NCBI RefSeq assembly: GCF_000718325.1
Contig: NZ_JOFV01000007.1
Location: 123,830 to 187,829 of the forward strand
Length of the DNA: 64,000 bases
DNA from: Oerskovia turbata
Lineage (GTDB): Bacteria > Actinomycetota > Actinomycetes > Actinomycetales > Cellulomonadaceae
Reading direction: 5' to 3'
Every line of letters begins with the position of its first letter. Positions within the stretch are counted from its first letter, which is position 1. Under the pieces are notes generated by a model. The model worked only from the letters and a program-made list of their open reading frames with translations. It did not search any database and was not told the DNA's origin. Positions 45,806-55,124 of the stretch are shown here, piece by piece. Both the position numbers and the translations under genes were made by a program.

Positions 45806-47229
45806 TGTGGGTGTTGACACTGCTGCTCGGCGTCGTCGTGATCGTCGCGATCACGGCCGTGACCGGCTACTTCGTCGCCCAGGAGTTCGCGTACATGGCC
45901 GTGGACCGGTCGCGCCTGAGCGCGCGCGCCGGCACGGGGGACGCGGGCGCCAAGCGTGCCCTGGCCGTCACCAAGCGCACGTCCTTCATGCTCTCGGGCG
46001 CCCAGCTCGGCATCACCGTGACCGGGCTGCTGGTCGGCTACGTCGCCGAGCCGCTCGTCGGTGAGTCCCTGGGCACGGCCCTGGGCGGGGTCGGCGTCCC
46101 GACCGGCGTCGGCATCGCCGTGGGAACCGTCCTTGCGCTCGTGTTCTCGACGTTCGTCCAGATGATCTTCGGCGAGCTGTTCCCCAAGAACCTCGCGATC
46201 GCACGGCCCGAGCCGGTCGCCCTGTGGCTCGCCCGCTCGACGACCATCTACCTGGCCGTGTTCGGCTGGCTCATCAAGGTCTTCGACCAGGCCTCGAACC
46301 TCCTGCTCAAGGCGCTGCGGATCGAGCCGGTGCACGACGTCGAGCACTCGGCGACGGCGCGCGACCTCGAGCACATCGTCGCCGACTCGCGCCAGAGCGG
46401 CGACCTGCCGGGCGAGCTCTCGGTGCTCCTCGACCGCATCCTCGACTTCCCCGAACGTGACGTCGAGCACGCGATGATCCCCCGCGCCCACGTGGACGTC
46501 GTGCACGTCGACGACACCCTCGGAGAGGTGCGGGCGCGGATGGCGGCCGGCCACTCGCGCTACCCGGTGCTGGCCGACGACGACCAGGTCGTCGGCGTCG
46601 TCCACCTCGTCGACGTCCTGACGACGACGCACGGCGACGACGTCCGCGCCCAGGACTTCATGCGCCCCGTCGTCGTGATCCCGACCGCGATGAGCCTGCC
46701 CGACGCCCTGCGCGAGCTCACCGAGACGCACAACCAGCTCGCGTGCGTGATCGACGAGTACGGCGGCTTCGCGGGCGTCCTGACGGCCGAGGACCTGGCC
46801 GAGGAGCTCGTCGGGGAGATCACCGACGAGCACGACCCTGCGACACCGACCATCGCCCCGCGCGACGACGACGGGATCTGGGTCATGCCCGGCGACACCC
46901 ACATCGACGAGGTCGAGCGCGCGATCGGCCGCGACCTGCCGCGAGGCGACTACGAGACGATCGCCGGCCTCGTGATCGACCAGCACGGCTCGCTGCTCGA
47001 ACCCGGCGAGGGCATCGTCGTCGAGCTCCCGCTCGACCCCGCCGACCTCGCTCTGGCGGCCGAGCCCGAGCCCGCCTGGATGCGCGTCGACGTGATCGAG
47101 GTCGAGCGCCACGTCCCGTCCCTGGTCCGCGTGACCTTCCCGACGGACGACCGCCCGGTCCCCGCACCCGACACCCCGCCCGCTGCGGCGCCTGCCGCTG
47201 CGCCCGAGACCGAGGAGGGCGACCGATGA
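45805..47229 (+). CDS. CNNM/CorC-HlyC family membrane protein (hemolysin-like), first copy
   Basis: The 474-residue protein has a DUF21/CNNM membrane domain (about residues 1-190, four helices, with QLGITVTGLLVGYVAEP and FGELFPKNLAIARPEP), two CBS motifs (MIPRAHVDVVHVDDTLGEV and a second near residue 280), and a CorC/HlyC domain. A Pro/Ala-rich tail follows. Family members are linked to Mg2+ or Na+ transport. ATG 45805 is preferred because of the leader overlap; GTG 45793 is an in-frame alternative. It overlaps the next gene as ATGA. Confidence 0.9.
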   Translation: MWVLTLLLGVVVIVAITAVTGYFVAQEFAYMAVDRSRLSARAGTGDAGAKRALAVTKRTSFMLSGAQLGITVTGLLVGYVAEPLVGESLGTALGGVGVPTGVGIAVGTVLALVFSTFVQMIFGELFPKNLAIARPEPVALWLARSTTIYLAVFGWLIKVFDQASNLLLKALRIEPVHDVEHSATARDLEHIVADSRQSGDLPGELSVLLDRILDFPERDVEHAMIPRAHVDVVHVDDTLGEVRARMAAGHSRYPVLADDDQVVGVVHLVDVLTTTHGDDVRAQDFMRPVVVIPTAMSLPDALRELTETHNQLACVIDEYGGFAGVLTAEDLAEELVGEITDEHDPATPTIAPRDDDGIWVMPGDTHIDEVERAIGRDLPRGDYETIAGLVIDQHGSLLEPGEGIVVELPLDPADLALAAEPEPAWMRVDVIEVERHVPSLVRVTFPTDDRPVPAPDTPPAAAPAAAPETEEGDR

Positions 47230-48239
47230 GCAACCCCTGGGTCGTCGTGGTCATCACCGTCGTCATCATCGCGCTGAGCGCGTTCTTCGTCGCCGTCGAG
47301 TTCGCACTGCTCGCGGCCAAGCGGCACCGTCTGGAGGACGCCGCCCCGAACAGCCGTTCGGCCCGTGCCGCGCTGCGCAGCTCGACCGAGCTGACCGTGC
47401 TGCTCGCCGGGTCCCAGCTCGGCATCACGGCCTGCACCCTGGCCCTGGGCGCGATCACGAAGCCGGCAGTCCACCACTGGCTCACGCCCGCGTTCGAGGC
47501 GTGGGGCGCCCCGCTGTGGGTCGCGGACGCCGCCGGGTTCGTCCTCGCCCTGATCATCGTGACGTTCCTGCACCTGGTCGTCGGCGAGATGGCGCCCAAG
47601 TCGTGGGCCATCGCCCACCCCGAGACGTCCGCCACGCTGCTCGCGATCCCCATGCGCGGCTTCATGTGGCTGACCCGCCCCCTGCTGACGGGGCTCAACG
47701 ACATGGCCAACTGGTGCCTCGTCAAGGTCGGCGTCGAGCCGACCGGTCAGGTCGCCTCGGGCCAGAGCGCGGACGACCTGCGCCACCTCGTCGAGCACTC
47801 GGCCAACGTCGGCGCCCTGGACCCGTCGTACTTCGCCCAGCTCTCCGGCGCCCTGGACCTGCAGACCCTCACCGTGGGCGACCTGCTCACCGGTCGGGGC
47901 CGGCCGACCATGGTGCCGCTGAGCGCCACGGTGCACGACGTGCAGGAGGCCACGCGCACGTCCGGCCACCTGCGGATCCTGCTCGGCGACGACACCGCCA
48001 TCTCGGGCGTCGTGCACGTGCGCGACACGCTCGACACGGACGCCGACCGGCCCGCGGCGGACCTCATGCGCCCACCGTTCACGCTCGAACCGTCCGTCCC
48101 CGTCTACGCGGCCCTCGCGCAGATGCGCGAGACCCGCAACCACCTCGCGGTCGTGACCGACGGCGTCACGGTCGCCGGGGTCATCGCGCTCTCGGACGTC
48201 ATGGCGCGCCTCTTCCCGCGGGAGGTCGCTGCAGCGTGA
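47226..48239 (+). CDS. CNNM family membrane protein, second copy
   Basis: The 337-residue paralogue has the same DUF21 domain (SQLGITACTLALGAITKPAV, VGEMAPKSWAIAHPE) and a CBS pair (LLTGRGRPTMVPLSATVHDV and MRPPFTLEPSVPVYAALAQM) but no CorC/HlyC domain. The ATG at 47226 overlaps the first gene as ATGA, so the two are produced together and may form a hetero-oligomer. The usual actinobacterial pair has this long-short order. Confidence 0.9.
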   Translation: MSNPWVVVVITVVIIALSAFFVAVEFALLAAKRHRLEDAAPNSRSARAALRSSTELTVLLAGSQLGITACTLALGAITKPAVHHWLTPAFEAWGAPLWVADAAGFVLALIIVTFLHLVVGEMAPKSWAIAHPETSATLLAIPMRGFMWLTRPLLTGLNDMANWCLVKVGVEPTGQVASGQSADDLRHLVEHSANVGALDPSYFAQLSGALDLQTLTVGDLLTGRGRPTMVPLSATVHDVQEATRTSGHLRILLGDDTAISGVVHVRDTLDTDADRPAADLMRPPFTLEPSVPVYAALAQMRETRNHLAVVTDGVTVAGVIALSDVMARLFPREVAAA

Positions 48240-48269
48240 CGTGTGCAGGCCGATGACGCCCCGGCCTAC

Positions 48270-48319
48270 CGACGACGGCGCCCCACCCGGTCGATCGACC
48301 GGGTGGGGCGCCGTCGTCG
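48270..48319. terminator. 50-bp perfect palindrome, bidirectional terminator
   Basis: Two 25-bp arms meet without a spacer at TCGA; the arm begins CGACGACGGCGCCCCACCCG. It lies between the convergent CNNM operon (30 bp after its stop) and the minus-strand membrane protein gene (60 bp before its end). It can end transcription in both directions. Confidence 0.85.
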
Positions 48320-48379
48320 TGCTCAGGGCTGCCGGTGCGGCTCGGCCGTCGGCGGGTCGTGCGCGCTGCACGCGGCAGA

Positions 48380-48859
48380 TCAGTCCGCGTCGGGCGGTTC
48401 GCCCGCCTCCTGCTCGAGAGAAGCCTGGCCGAGCGAGGCCTGCATCCTGCGCAGCCGCGCCCTCGTCCAGCGGAACACCAGGTAGTCGGCGACGTTCGCG
48501 ACGACGACGATCGCCAGCACCAGCCCGACGACGGGCCACCAGTCCCGCACATCGCCCTGCGGTCCCGCCCCCGCCCCCGTTCCGGCGGCCAGCCCTACGA
48601 GGCCCAGCATGATCGCGGCCGTCGTCACGAGCGCGACGAGCCCGTTGAGGAGGAAGTAGGTGCGGGGGCGGGCGAGCCGGATCGGCAGCAGCGACGTGAG
48701 CCACTCCGTGACCAGACCCACGAGCAGCCCGATGCCACCGCTCGCCAGCACAGTCAGCGCCCACGGTCCCGCGTCGCCCGCGCCCGCGCTCGCGACCACC
48801 ACCACGACGCCGATCCCGAGGCCGAGGAAGAACGAGTTCACGACGTTCCGGAAGTTCAT
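48380..48859 (-). CDS. Four-helix membrane protein, DUF3021-like partner of LytTR
   Basis: The 159-residue protein has about four helices and starts MNFRNVVNSFFLGLGIGVVV; the C-terminus is charged (RWTRARLRRMQASLGQ). Small four-helix DUF3021-type proteins are often encoded after a LytTR regulator, as here (10 bp gap), where they may act as membrane-bound inhibitors. The family name is inferred mainly from context. Confidence 0.7.
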   Translation of the reverse strand: MNFRNVVNSFFLGLGIGVVVVVASAGAGDAGPWALTVLASGGIGLLVGLVTEWLTSLLPIRLARPRTYFLLNGLVALVTTAAIMLGLVGLAAGTGAGAGPQGDVRDWWPVVGLVLAIVVVANVADYLVFRWTRARLRRMQASLGQASLEQEAGEPPDAD

Positions 48860-48869
48860 GCGTTCCTCC

Positions 48870-49409
48870 TCACATCTTCAGCGCGCTGCGCAGGCGCTTG
48901 GCGTAGGTCTTGGACACCTCGAGCTCGGCGCCACCGGTCAGCCGGAGCACGTAGCGCGAGTTGAACCAGGGCACGATCTCGATCACGTGCAGGAGGTTCG
49001 CGAGCTGCGACTTGTTGACGCGGAGGAACCCCAGCCCGGCCCAGGCCGACTCGTAGTGCGCCAACGTCTCGCGCACGCGGTAGCGCCCGGTGGCGGTGCA
49101 CGCGACGATCCCGTCGGCAGCGGCCTCGAAGTAGCGCACCTCACGCGGTGCGATGACGGTGAACGATGTGCCGCTCTGGCCCGTGAGCATCCGGGGCGGG
49201 CCCGTGGTCCCCCCGCGCAACCCTGTCGTGAGCATCCGCACGACCTCGACGTGGTCGAGCGGGTCGAACACGACGGCGGGTCTGCCCGCCGGGACGTCGA
49301 AGCCACGCTCGACGAGGGCCCACCCGTCGTCGTCGACGGCGATCTGGACGGCGGCGAGCTCGCGACGGAGCCGCTCCGCCACCGCCTGCGAGCAGACCAG
49401 CTGCACCAT
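48870..49409 (-). CDS. LytTR DNA-binding domain regulator
   Basis: The 179-residue protein has an N-terminal region of unclear fold (residues 1-75) and a C-terminal LytTR domain: VIAPREVRYFEAAADGIVAC, YRVRETLAHYESAWAGLGFL, RVNKSQLANLLHVIEI and SRYVLRLTGGAELEVSKTYA. No receiver domain is present. It probably controls its own operon with the membrane protein. The ATG is at 49409. Confidence 0.9.
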   Translation of the reverse strand: MVQLVCSQAVAERLRRELAAVQIAVDDDGWALVERGFDVPAGRPAVVFDPLDHVEVVRMLTTGLRGGTTGPPRMLTGQSGTSFTVIAPREVRYFEAAADGIVACTATGRYRVRETLAHYESAWAGLGFLRVNKSQLANLLHVIEIVPWFNSRYVLRLTGGAELEVSKTYAKRLRSALKM

Positions 49410-49437
49410 GGATCGTCCTTGCCCCGTCGTGGTCCGA

Positions 49438-50628
49438 CTAGTCCCGCAGCCGGTCGACCAGCAACCGGACCTGCACGAGCTCCTCGATCGCCTTCTGGCG
49501 GTGGTCGAGCGAGCCGAAGTTCGCGATGTAGTACGTGTCGCCGCTCGGATCGTACAGCGCGTACGTCCCCGTGGCTCCGACCGCGCCGTGCACGTCGGAC
49601 ATCGCGAACAGGAGCGGTGAGAGCTCCGAGAACCGGAGCTGCATCATGCCCATGCCGTAGCCGATGCCCGTCTCGACGTCGTGCTCGAAGGTGGTCAGGG
49701 TGGCGAGCGTCTCGTCCGAGACGAGATCACCGCCCGTGAGCGCCCGCAGGAAGACCAGCAGGTCGTCCATCGTGGTCACCACTCCCCCGCCCGCCCAGTC
49801 GACGGAGAGCGCGTTCCGCCGACTGATGTCGACCCCGTCGGCCGTCAGGGACAGGATGTCGGTGCCCTCGCCGAACTCGGTCAGGAGGTGGCTGTGAGCC
49901 ATGTCGAGAGGGGTGAACAGGCGGTCGTCGAGAACCTGCGCGTAGGGCGCGCCCTCGATGTGCTCCAGCGCGAGGCCCAGGAGCACGTACCCGGTGTCGG
50001 AGTAGGCGAACGTCTCGCCCGGGCTGCCGACCGGCTCCTGATGGTCCCTCGAGAACGCGACCAGCTCCTGGGGGGTGAAGAGGTGGTCGGGGTCGGCCGT
50101 GACCTGCTCCAGGACCGGCGTGCCCGACGTCACGGGCCCGTCGAAGTAGTCGGCGACGCCCGAGGTGTGCGACAGGAGCTGCCCGATCGTCACCTCGGAC
50201 GCGTGGTCGGTGCCGTCGACGACGAACAGACCGGCGAGGGTCTGTTCGTCCAGCCAGGTCGCGACAGGGTCGTCGAACGTGAGCACGCCCTCGTCGACGA
50301 GCTGCCCGTAGACGGTCGCGAGCATGGTCTTGCCCACGCTCGCCGAGTGGTACGGGCTGTCGGTCCGCGCGGGGGCGTCGCTGCCCGCACGCTCGGTGCC
50401 GACCGCGTACTGCAGGAGACGGTCCTCGGGTCCCGAGTACACCGTGAGCAGCGCGCTGGACAGCGTCGGGTCCCCCGCGACGGCGTCGCGCAGACGTTGC
50501 TCGATGGCCTGGTCCACCTGCGCCCGCGAGAGCGGACGGTTCGCGTGGGCCAGGGCTCCGGCTCCCGCCAGGACCAGCGCCGTGACGCCTCCCGTGATCC
50601 CCCAGGCGATCTTGCCGCGCCGTCTCAT
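49438..50628 (-). CDS. Serine hydrolase, beta-lactamase/DD-peptidase family (class C-like)
   Basis: The 396-residue protein has a basic start and one hydrophobic helix (residues 8-28), so it is exported or membrane-anchored. The S-x-x-K motif is S97-V-G-K100. The Y-x-N motif reads YSDT, with Asp in place of Asn. It ends 28 bp before the LytTR gene on the same strand and is probably in its operon. The substrate is unknown; peptidoglycan peptide or an ester are options. Confidence 0.88.
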   Translation of the reverse strand: MRRRGKIAWGITGGVTALVLAGAGALAHANRPLSRAQVDQAIEQRLRDAVAGDPTLSSALLTVYSGPEDRLLQYAVGTERAGSDAPARTDSPYHSASVGKTMLATVYGQLVDEGVLTFDDPVATWLDEQTLAGLFVVDGTDHASEVTIGQLLSHTSGVADYFDGPVTSGTPVLEQVTADPDHLFTPQELVAFSRDHQEPVGSPGETFAYSDTGYVLLGLALEHIEGAPYAQVLDDRLFTPLDMAHSHLLTEFGEGTDILSLTADGVDISRRNALSVDWAGGGVVTTMDDLLVFLRALTGGDLVSDETLATLTTFEHDVETGIGYGMGMMQLRFSELSPLLFAMSDVHGAVGATGTYALYDPSGDTYYIANFGSLDHRQKAIEELVQVRLLVDRLRD

Positions 50629-50802
50629 GTCTTCTCCTCGTGCTGGTGGAGGACCCCGGTGAAGCCCTCGGTGACACGACGAACGTACGGAGGGTGCGGG
50701 GCGGCGGGGAACGGTTCCGGGCCGAGAGGACGCCGAGGGACGTCAAGTGGTCGTCAGGGAGAGATCACCGACCACGCCGTGGTGCGCGTCGGTCGGCCGG
50801 CG

Positions 50803-52701
50803 TCAGGTTCTCGTCCCGAGCGGATCGAGGGTCGGCGACGCGGGCCGCGACGAGGCTTCCGTCGGGCTGCGCAGGGTCTGCGCCCCGCGGCTCGCGCGCA
50901 GTGCCCAGAGGATCGCGACCAGATCGACGACCTCCTGCATCCACGCTCCGGCAAGGGCCGGAAGGAGGCCGAACGCGGCGACGAGCATGAGGGCGATGCT
51001 GAGGCCGATGCCGACCCAGATGCTCTGGAGCGCGATGCGCAGGGTGTCCTTGCTGACGCGCACGGCCGTCGCGACGGTCGACACGTCGTCGCGCAGGACG
51101 ACCGCGTCCGCCGACTCGCTCGCGGCCGTCGCCCCCCGGGCTCCCATCGCGATCCCGACGTCGGCAGAGGCCAGGACCGGTGCGTCGTTGACGCCGTCGC
51201 CCACCATGACCACCGGGCGACGGGCGGAGTTCCTGACGGCCGTGACCTTGTCCAGCGGCAGACACTCGGCGTGGACGTCGTCGATGCCGAGTCCGGCGGC
51301 GATGTGGTCGGCGGTGGCCCGCTGGTCACCCGTGAGCATCATGACGTGCTCGACACCCAGGGCGCGCAGCGCGGCCACCGTTCCCGCTGCGTCGGCACGG
51401 ACCGCGTCGCGCAGGACCAGCGCCCCGGACGGGACGCCGTCGACCGCGACGTACACCGCCGTCTCCCCCGGCAGCAACGTGGTCGTCACGACGCTGCGCC
51501 CCGTCGCGGCCTCGACGTAGGAACGCTTGCCGACCACCACCACCCGACCCTCGACGTCGGCCTGGACGCCGTGCGCCGGGACCTCGTGCACGTCCTTGCC
51601 GTGCACGGGCACGAGCCGCCGCTCGCGGGCACCGTCGACGATCGGAGCCGCCAGGACGTGACCTGAGTACTGCTCGGCGGATGCGGCCAGCCGCAGCACG
51701 TCATCGCCGTCGAGGGGTCCGGTGGCGTCGACGCGGGTCAGGACGGGGTGGCCGTAGGTCAGGGTTCCGGTCTTGTCGAAGGCTACGGTGCGAGCCCTGT
51801 CGAGCTTCTCGAGGGTCTGGCTCGACTTCACGATCACACCCTCGCGCGCGGCCCTGCTCATCCCTCCCATGAACGCCACGGGGGCGGCGATGAGCAGAGG
51901 GCACGGGGTGGCGACGACCAGGACCTCTGCAAAGCGGACGGCGTCACCGCTCACCCACCAGGCCACGCCGGCGATCGCGAGCGCGACGAGCGTGAACGGG
52001 ACGGCGTAGCGGTCCGCCAGCCGGACCGTTCGTGACCGGCTGGCCGTGGCCTGCTCGACGAGCGAGACGATCTGCTGGTACTGGCTGTCGTGGGCCGAGC
52101 GGGTCGCGCGGACCGTGACGGCGATCTGCCCGTTGACCCCGCCCGAGGGGACGTCGTCGCCCCGACGACGTTCGACGGGCAACGACTCACCCGTCAGGGA
52201 CGACTCGTCGAGCTCGGCAACGTCGCTCATCAGGATCCCGTCGACCGGGACCACCTCCGCGGGACGCACCACCACGGTGTCGCCCGGACGGACGTCGTCG
52301 ACCGGCACGACGCGCAGCACCCCGTCATCGAGGACCTGTGCGGACGCGGGAGCCTTGGCCAGGAGAGCGGAGAGATCTCTCCGCGCCCGGTTGGCCGCAT
52401 AGTCCTCGAGCGCTTCTCCGCCCGTCAGCATGAGCACCACGACGAGAGCGGCCCAGTACTCGCCGACGACGACCGCCGCGGTCACGGCTGTCACCGCAAG
52501 AACGTCGATCCCGGCGTGCCCGCGCCACAGGTCACGGACCATCCCCACGGCCGTCCACCCCGCGACGGCCAGGGCGTAGCCGGAGACCAGCCACGCCACC
52601 CCGGGGGCCCACGGCGTCATGGACAAGATCCCGGCGACGGCCGCGACCGCGACCGTCGCCACGACCAGCGGGTACCTGCGAGAGACGTGACCTGCGACCA
52701 T
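50803..52701 (-). CDS. Heavy-metal P-type (P1B) ATPase with TPC motif
   Basis: The 632-residue pump has the actuator TGES (SSLTGESLPVE), the membrane metal motif ATPCPLLIAAP near residue 264, the phosphorylation site DKTGTLT near residue 309, and the hinge GDGVNDAPVL near residue 499. No N-terminal metal-binding domain is seen. TPC replaces the CPC of copper pumps, and the last helix has QEVVD rather than the Zn or Cu signatures, so the metal is not assigned. The start codon is at 52701. It lies 151 bp downstream of the alcohol dehydrogenase gene. Confidence 0.92.
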   Translation of the reverse strand: MVAGHVSRRYPLVVATVAVAAVAGILSMTPWAPGVAWLVSGYALAVAGWTAVGMVRDLWRGHAGIDVLAVTAVTAAVVVGEYWAALVVVLMLTGGEALEDYAANRARRDLSALLAKAPASAQVLDDGVLRVVPVDDVRPGDTVVVRPAEVVPVDGILMSDVAELDESSLTGESLPVERRRGDDVPSGGVNGQIAVTVRATRSAHDSQYQQIVSLVEQATASRSRTVRLADRYAVPFTLVALAIAGVAWWVSGDAVRFAEVLVVATPCPLLIAAPVAFMGGMSRAAREGVIVKSSQTLEKLDRARTVAFDKTGTLTYGHPVLTRVDATGPLDGDDVLRLAASAEQYSGHVLAAPIVDGARERRLVPVHGKDVHEVPAHGVQADVEGRVVVVGKRSYVEAATGRSVVTTTLLPGETAVYVAVDGVPSGALVLRDAVRADAAGTVAALRALGVEHVMMLTGDQRATADHIAAGLGIDDVHAECLPLDKVTAVRNSARRPVVMVGDGVNDAPVLASADVGIAMGARGATAASESADAVVLRDDVSTVATAVRVSKDTLRIALQSIWVGIGLSIALMLVAAFGLLPALAGAWMQEVVDLVAILWALRASRGAQTLRSPTEASSRPASPTLDPLGTRT

Positions 52702-52852
52702 GCCTCAAGGTCTACGCCCGTCCCTCGCTGCGCGCCAGCAAGGAAAGGCTCGCCTCGACGGTGTTCTCCGACGCGCCGGCACCACCGCGACAGCGCGCAC
52801 CCGGTCCTCGACGTCGGTCAGGCAGGCCGTGCGTTCGCCGGCACGGCCGCCG

Positions 52853-53842
52853 TCATGTCGAGGTCACGACGAGCGAACCGCAGGAACGTCCGGCTCGCAG
52901 GTCGTCGAGCGCTGCCCGGGTCTGCTCGAAGGTGTACCTGGTGATGGTCGGCGACACCCCCAGCGCGTTCGCCACCCGCAGGAAGGAGCTGCCGTCCGCC
53001 CGGGTGTTGGCGGTGACGGAACGCAGGTCGCGTTCGTCGAACAGGTGGTCCCGATAGGTCATGGTCGGTATGTCGCTCATGTGGATCCCGGCCAGGACGA
53101 CCGTTCCTCCGCGCCGCGTGGCTTCGAGTGCGCGCGGCACGAGCTCCCCCGCGGGAGCGAAGACGATGGCCGCGTCGAGCGTGACCGGCGGAGCATCGGT
53201 CGCCGCACCGACGAAGACGGCGCCGGCGGTCCGCGCCAGCTCTCGGTCGGCGGCACCGCGAGTCATGACGAAGAGCTGGGCTCCTCCTGCCGTCGCCAGC
53301 CTGGCAGTGATGTGAGCGCTGGAACCGAAGCCGTACATGCCCAGTCGCCCACCCGGCGGGAGATGTGCCCGGGACAGGGCCCTGTAGCCGATGATTCCTG
53401 CGCACAACAGCGGTGCAGTCGTCACGGGATCGACGGTGAGCGGAAGCTGGTAGACGTACGCCTCGGGGGCGGCCGTGTACTCGGCGAACCCGCCGTGGGC
53501 GTCCCAGCCTGTGTACCGGGAGTCCGGGCACAGGTTCTCGCGGCCTTCGCGGCACCATGAGCAGGCCCCGCAGGTGCTGCGAAGCCAGGCGACGCCGACG
53601 CGGTCGCCGACGTGGAGTCGTCGGACGGCCGGTCCGACGGCGTGGACGATCCCGACGACCTGGTGCCCTGGGACGACGCCAGGCCGGTGGACGGGTAGTT
53701 CCTGGTCGATGACGTGCAGGTCGGTTCGGCACACCCCGCACGCCTCGACCTTGACGAGCACCTCACCGGGCTCGATCGTCGGCAGCGGGAGATCTGAGGC
53801 GACCACCTCGCCGGCCCGGTCGCTGGTCGTCCACGCCTTCAT
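52853..53842 (-). CDS. Zinc-dependent alcohol dehydrogenase (MDR family, AdhA-like)
   Basis: The 329-residue enzyme has the catalytic zinc segment CGVCRTDLHVIDQELP and GHQVVGIVHAVGPAV, the four-Cys structural zinc lobe (CGACSWCREGRENLC), and a Rossmann segment GMYGFGSSAHITARLA. It should oxidise alcohols or reduce aldehydes with NAD(P). The start is ATG 53842, overlapping the stop of a short upstream frame as ATGA. Neighbouring stress genes suggest use under redox or fermentative stress. Confidence 0.92.
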   Translation of the reverse strand: MKAWTTSDRAGEVVASDLPLPTIEPGEVLVKVEACGVCRTDLHVIDQELPVHRPGVVPGHQVVGIVHAVGPAVRRLHVGDRVGVAWLRSTCGACSWCREGRENLCPDSRYTGWDAHGGFAEYTAAPEAYVYQLPLTVDPVTTAPLLCAGIIGYRALSRAHLPPGGRLGMYGFGSSAHITARLATAGGAQLFVMTRGAADRELARTAGAVFVGAATDAPPVTLDAAIVFAPAGELVPRALEATRRGGTVVLAGIHMSDIPTMTYRDHLFDERDLRSVTANTRADGSSFLRVANALGVSPTITRYTFEQTRAALDDLRAGRSCGSLVVTST

Positions 53843-53916
53843 GGCAGCGGTCCTGCCTGCACCGCGCGCCGTCCGGCGGTCGGCCGGGCGGCCCCGGGCA
53901 CGGTCGGCATGCCCAT
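53839..53916 (-). CDS. Possible 25-residue leader peptide coupled to the alcohol dehydrogenase
   Basis: The frame begins at an ATG with a strong AAGGAGGA site 4 nt upstream, reads MGMPTVPGAARPTAGRRAV and ends in QAGPLP. Its TGA overlaps the dehydrogenase ATG (ATGA). The dehydrogenase itself lacks a clear ribosome site, so translation may depend on this leader. The peptide has no recognised family. Confidence 0.42.
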   Translation of the reverse strand: MGMPTVPGAARPTAGRRAVQAGPLP

Positions 53917-53977
53917 CTCGTCCTCCTTCTCGTCCTCGCACCACGGGCGCTGCAGGACCGCGCTCACGTACGGGACC

Positions 53978-54859
53978 TCAGCGACTGTGCGTGACCAGGA
54001 CCGGCCATCTGGCATGGCGAAGGACACCTTGGCTCACCGACCCCAGGACCGGGCCCCGGAGCTCGCCGTACCCCCGAGACCCCACGACCACGAGGGACGC
54101 GGCGACCGCGGCCCGTGCGATCTCACGAGCCGGCGGCCCCTCGACGACCTGGGTGCGCACGGCCAGCGTCTGGTTGATGCGTCGGACCTTCTCGGCAGCC
54201 GCTGCTGCGGCCTCTTGCGCACGCAGCCGAAACGCCGTGCGAAACTCGTCGACCGAGGGTGTGAGCGAGGTGACGAGAGGGTCTGCCGGGACCGTGTAGG
54301 CGACGACGACGTCGAGCGGGGTGTGCCGGCGAGCCGCTTCGTCGGCGGCCTCGACGAGCGCGACGTTGCTCGCGGGAGAACCGTCGACGCCGACCACGAC
54401 GGGGCCCACGGTCGAGAACTTCGACTCGGCCGGCACCACGACCACCGGCACGGGCGCCTGCGCCGCGAGCTGCACGCTGACCGAGCCGAGGAAGACCGCC
54501 CCGAAGGCCCCCAGACCGCGCGAGCCGACCACGACCAGGCCCGCGCCCTCGGCAGCGGCGTCCGACAACGCCAGGGCTGCGGGGCCGGGGCGGGCCGAGA
54601 CCTCGACGTCCAGGCCCGGCTCGATCTGCTCGACGACCTCGGAGGCGACACGCAGGACGTCGTCGGTCCCGTCGCTGTCGGCGGCGATCGGTGGCAGGTA
54701 GAAGCCCCCCGCGAAGATGGGGTCGTAGACGGGGCGAAAGCGCGAGTGCACGACGAGCAACGGAACGTCTCGCAGACGCGCTTCGTGCGCGGCCCAGACG
54801 AGTGCTGAACGACTGCTGGTCGATCCGTCGACCCCGACGACGACCCGGGTTCCAGACAT
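53978..54859 (-). CDS. Universal stress protein with tandem UspA domains
   Basis: The 293-residue protein has two UspA domains. Each ends with the ATP-binding pattern G-x2-G-x9-G-(S/T): GSRGLGAFGAVFLGSVS near residue 130 and GSRGYGELRGPVLGSVS near residue 270. Each opens with VVVGVDGS. Such tandem proteins are members of the DosR regulon in mycobacteria. The ATG at 54859 is clear. It is divergent from the nitroreductase gene. Confidence 0.93.
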   Translation of the reverse strand: MSGTRVVVGVDGSTSSRSALVWAAHEARLRDVPLLVVHSRFRPVYDPIFAGGFYLPPIAADSDGTDDVLRVASEVVEQIEPGLDVEVSARPGPAALALSDAAAEGAGLVVVGSRGLGAFGAVFLGSVSVQLAAQAPVPVVVVPAESKFSTVGPVVVGVDGSPASNVALVEAADEAARRHTPLDVVVAYTVPADPLVTSLTPSVDEFRTAFRLRAQEAAAAAAEKVRRINQTLAVRTQVVEGPPAREIARAAVAASLVVVGSRGYGELRGPVLGSVSQGVLRHARWPVLVTHSR

Positions 54860-55124
54860 GGCACTCGTCCCTCCGCAGCTCGCGATCCTCGGGCCCGCAC
54901 GATGCTCGGAACGCAGGAGACGGTGGACGATGATCCACCGGACCGGGCCCTGACCCCAGTCTTGGCCCGCCGCGTTCGTCGGGCAACCGGTGCGGACGGG
55001 GTCCAACGGCTGCCGGTCCAGGGGCCATCTCGCCCTGGCCCGCCTCAGGACGGACGTGATGTCCTGGGCTGGAGCCCCGTGTCCGGAGCTGCCACGACCG
55101 GTGCCAGGTGGAAGGAAGAGCGAC

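Noticed and set aside
53839..54027. A 62-codon frame over the start of the alcohol dehydrogenase operon
   Set aside because: The first half overlaps the universal stress protein gene; only the last 25 codons have a ribosome site, so the shorter leader ORF was kept.
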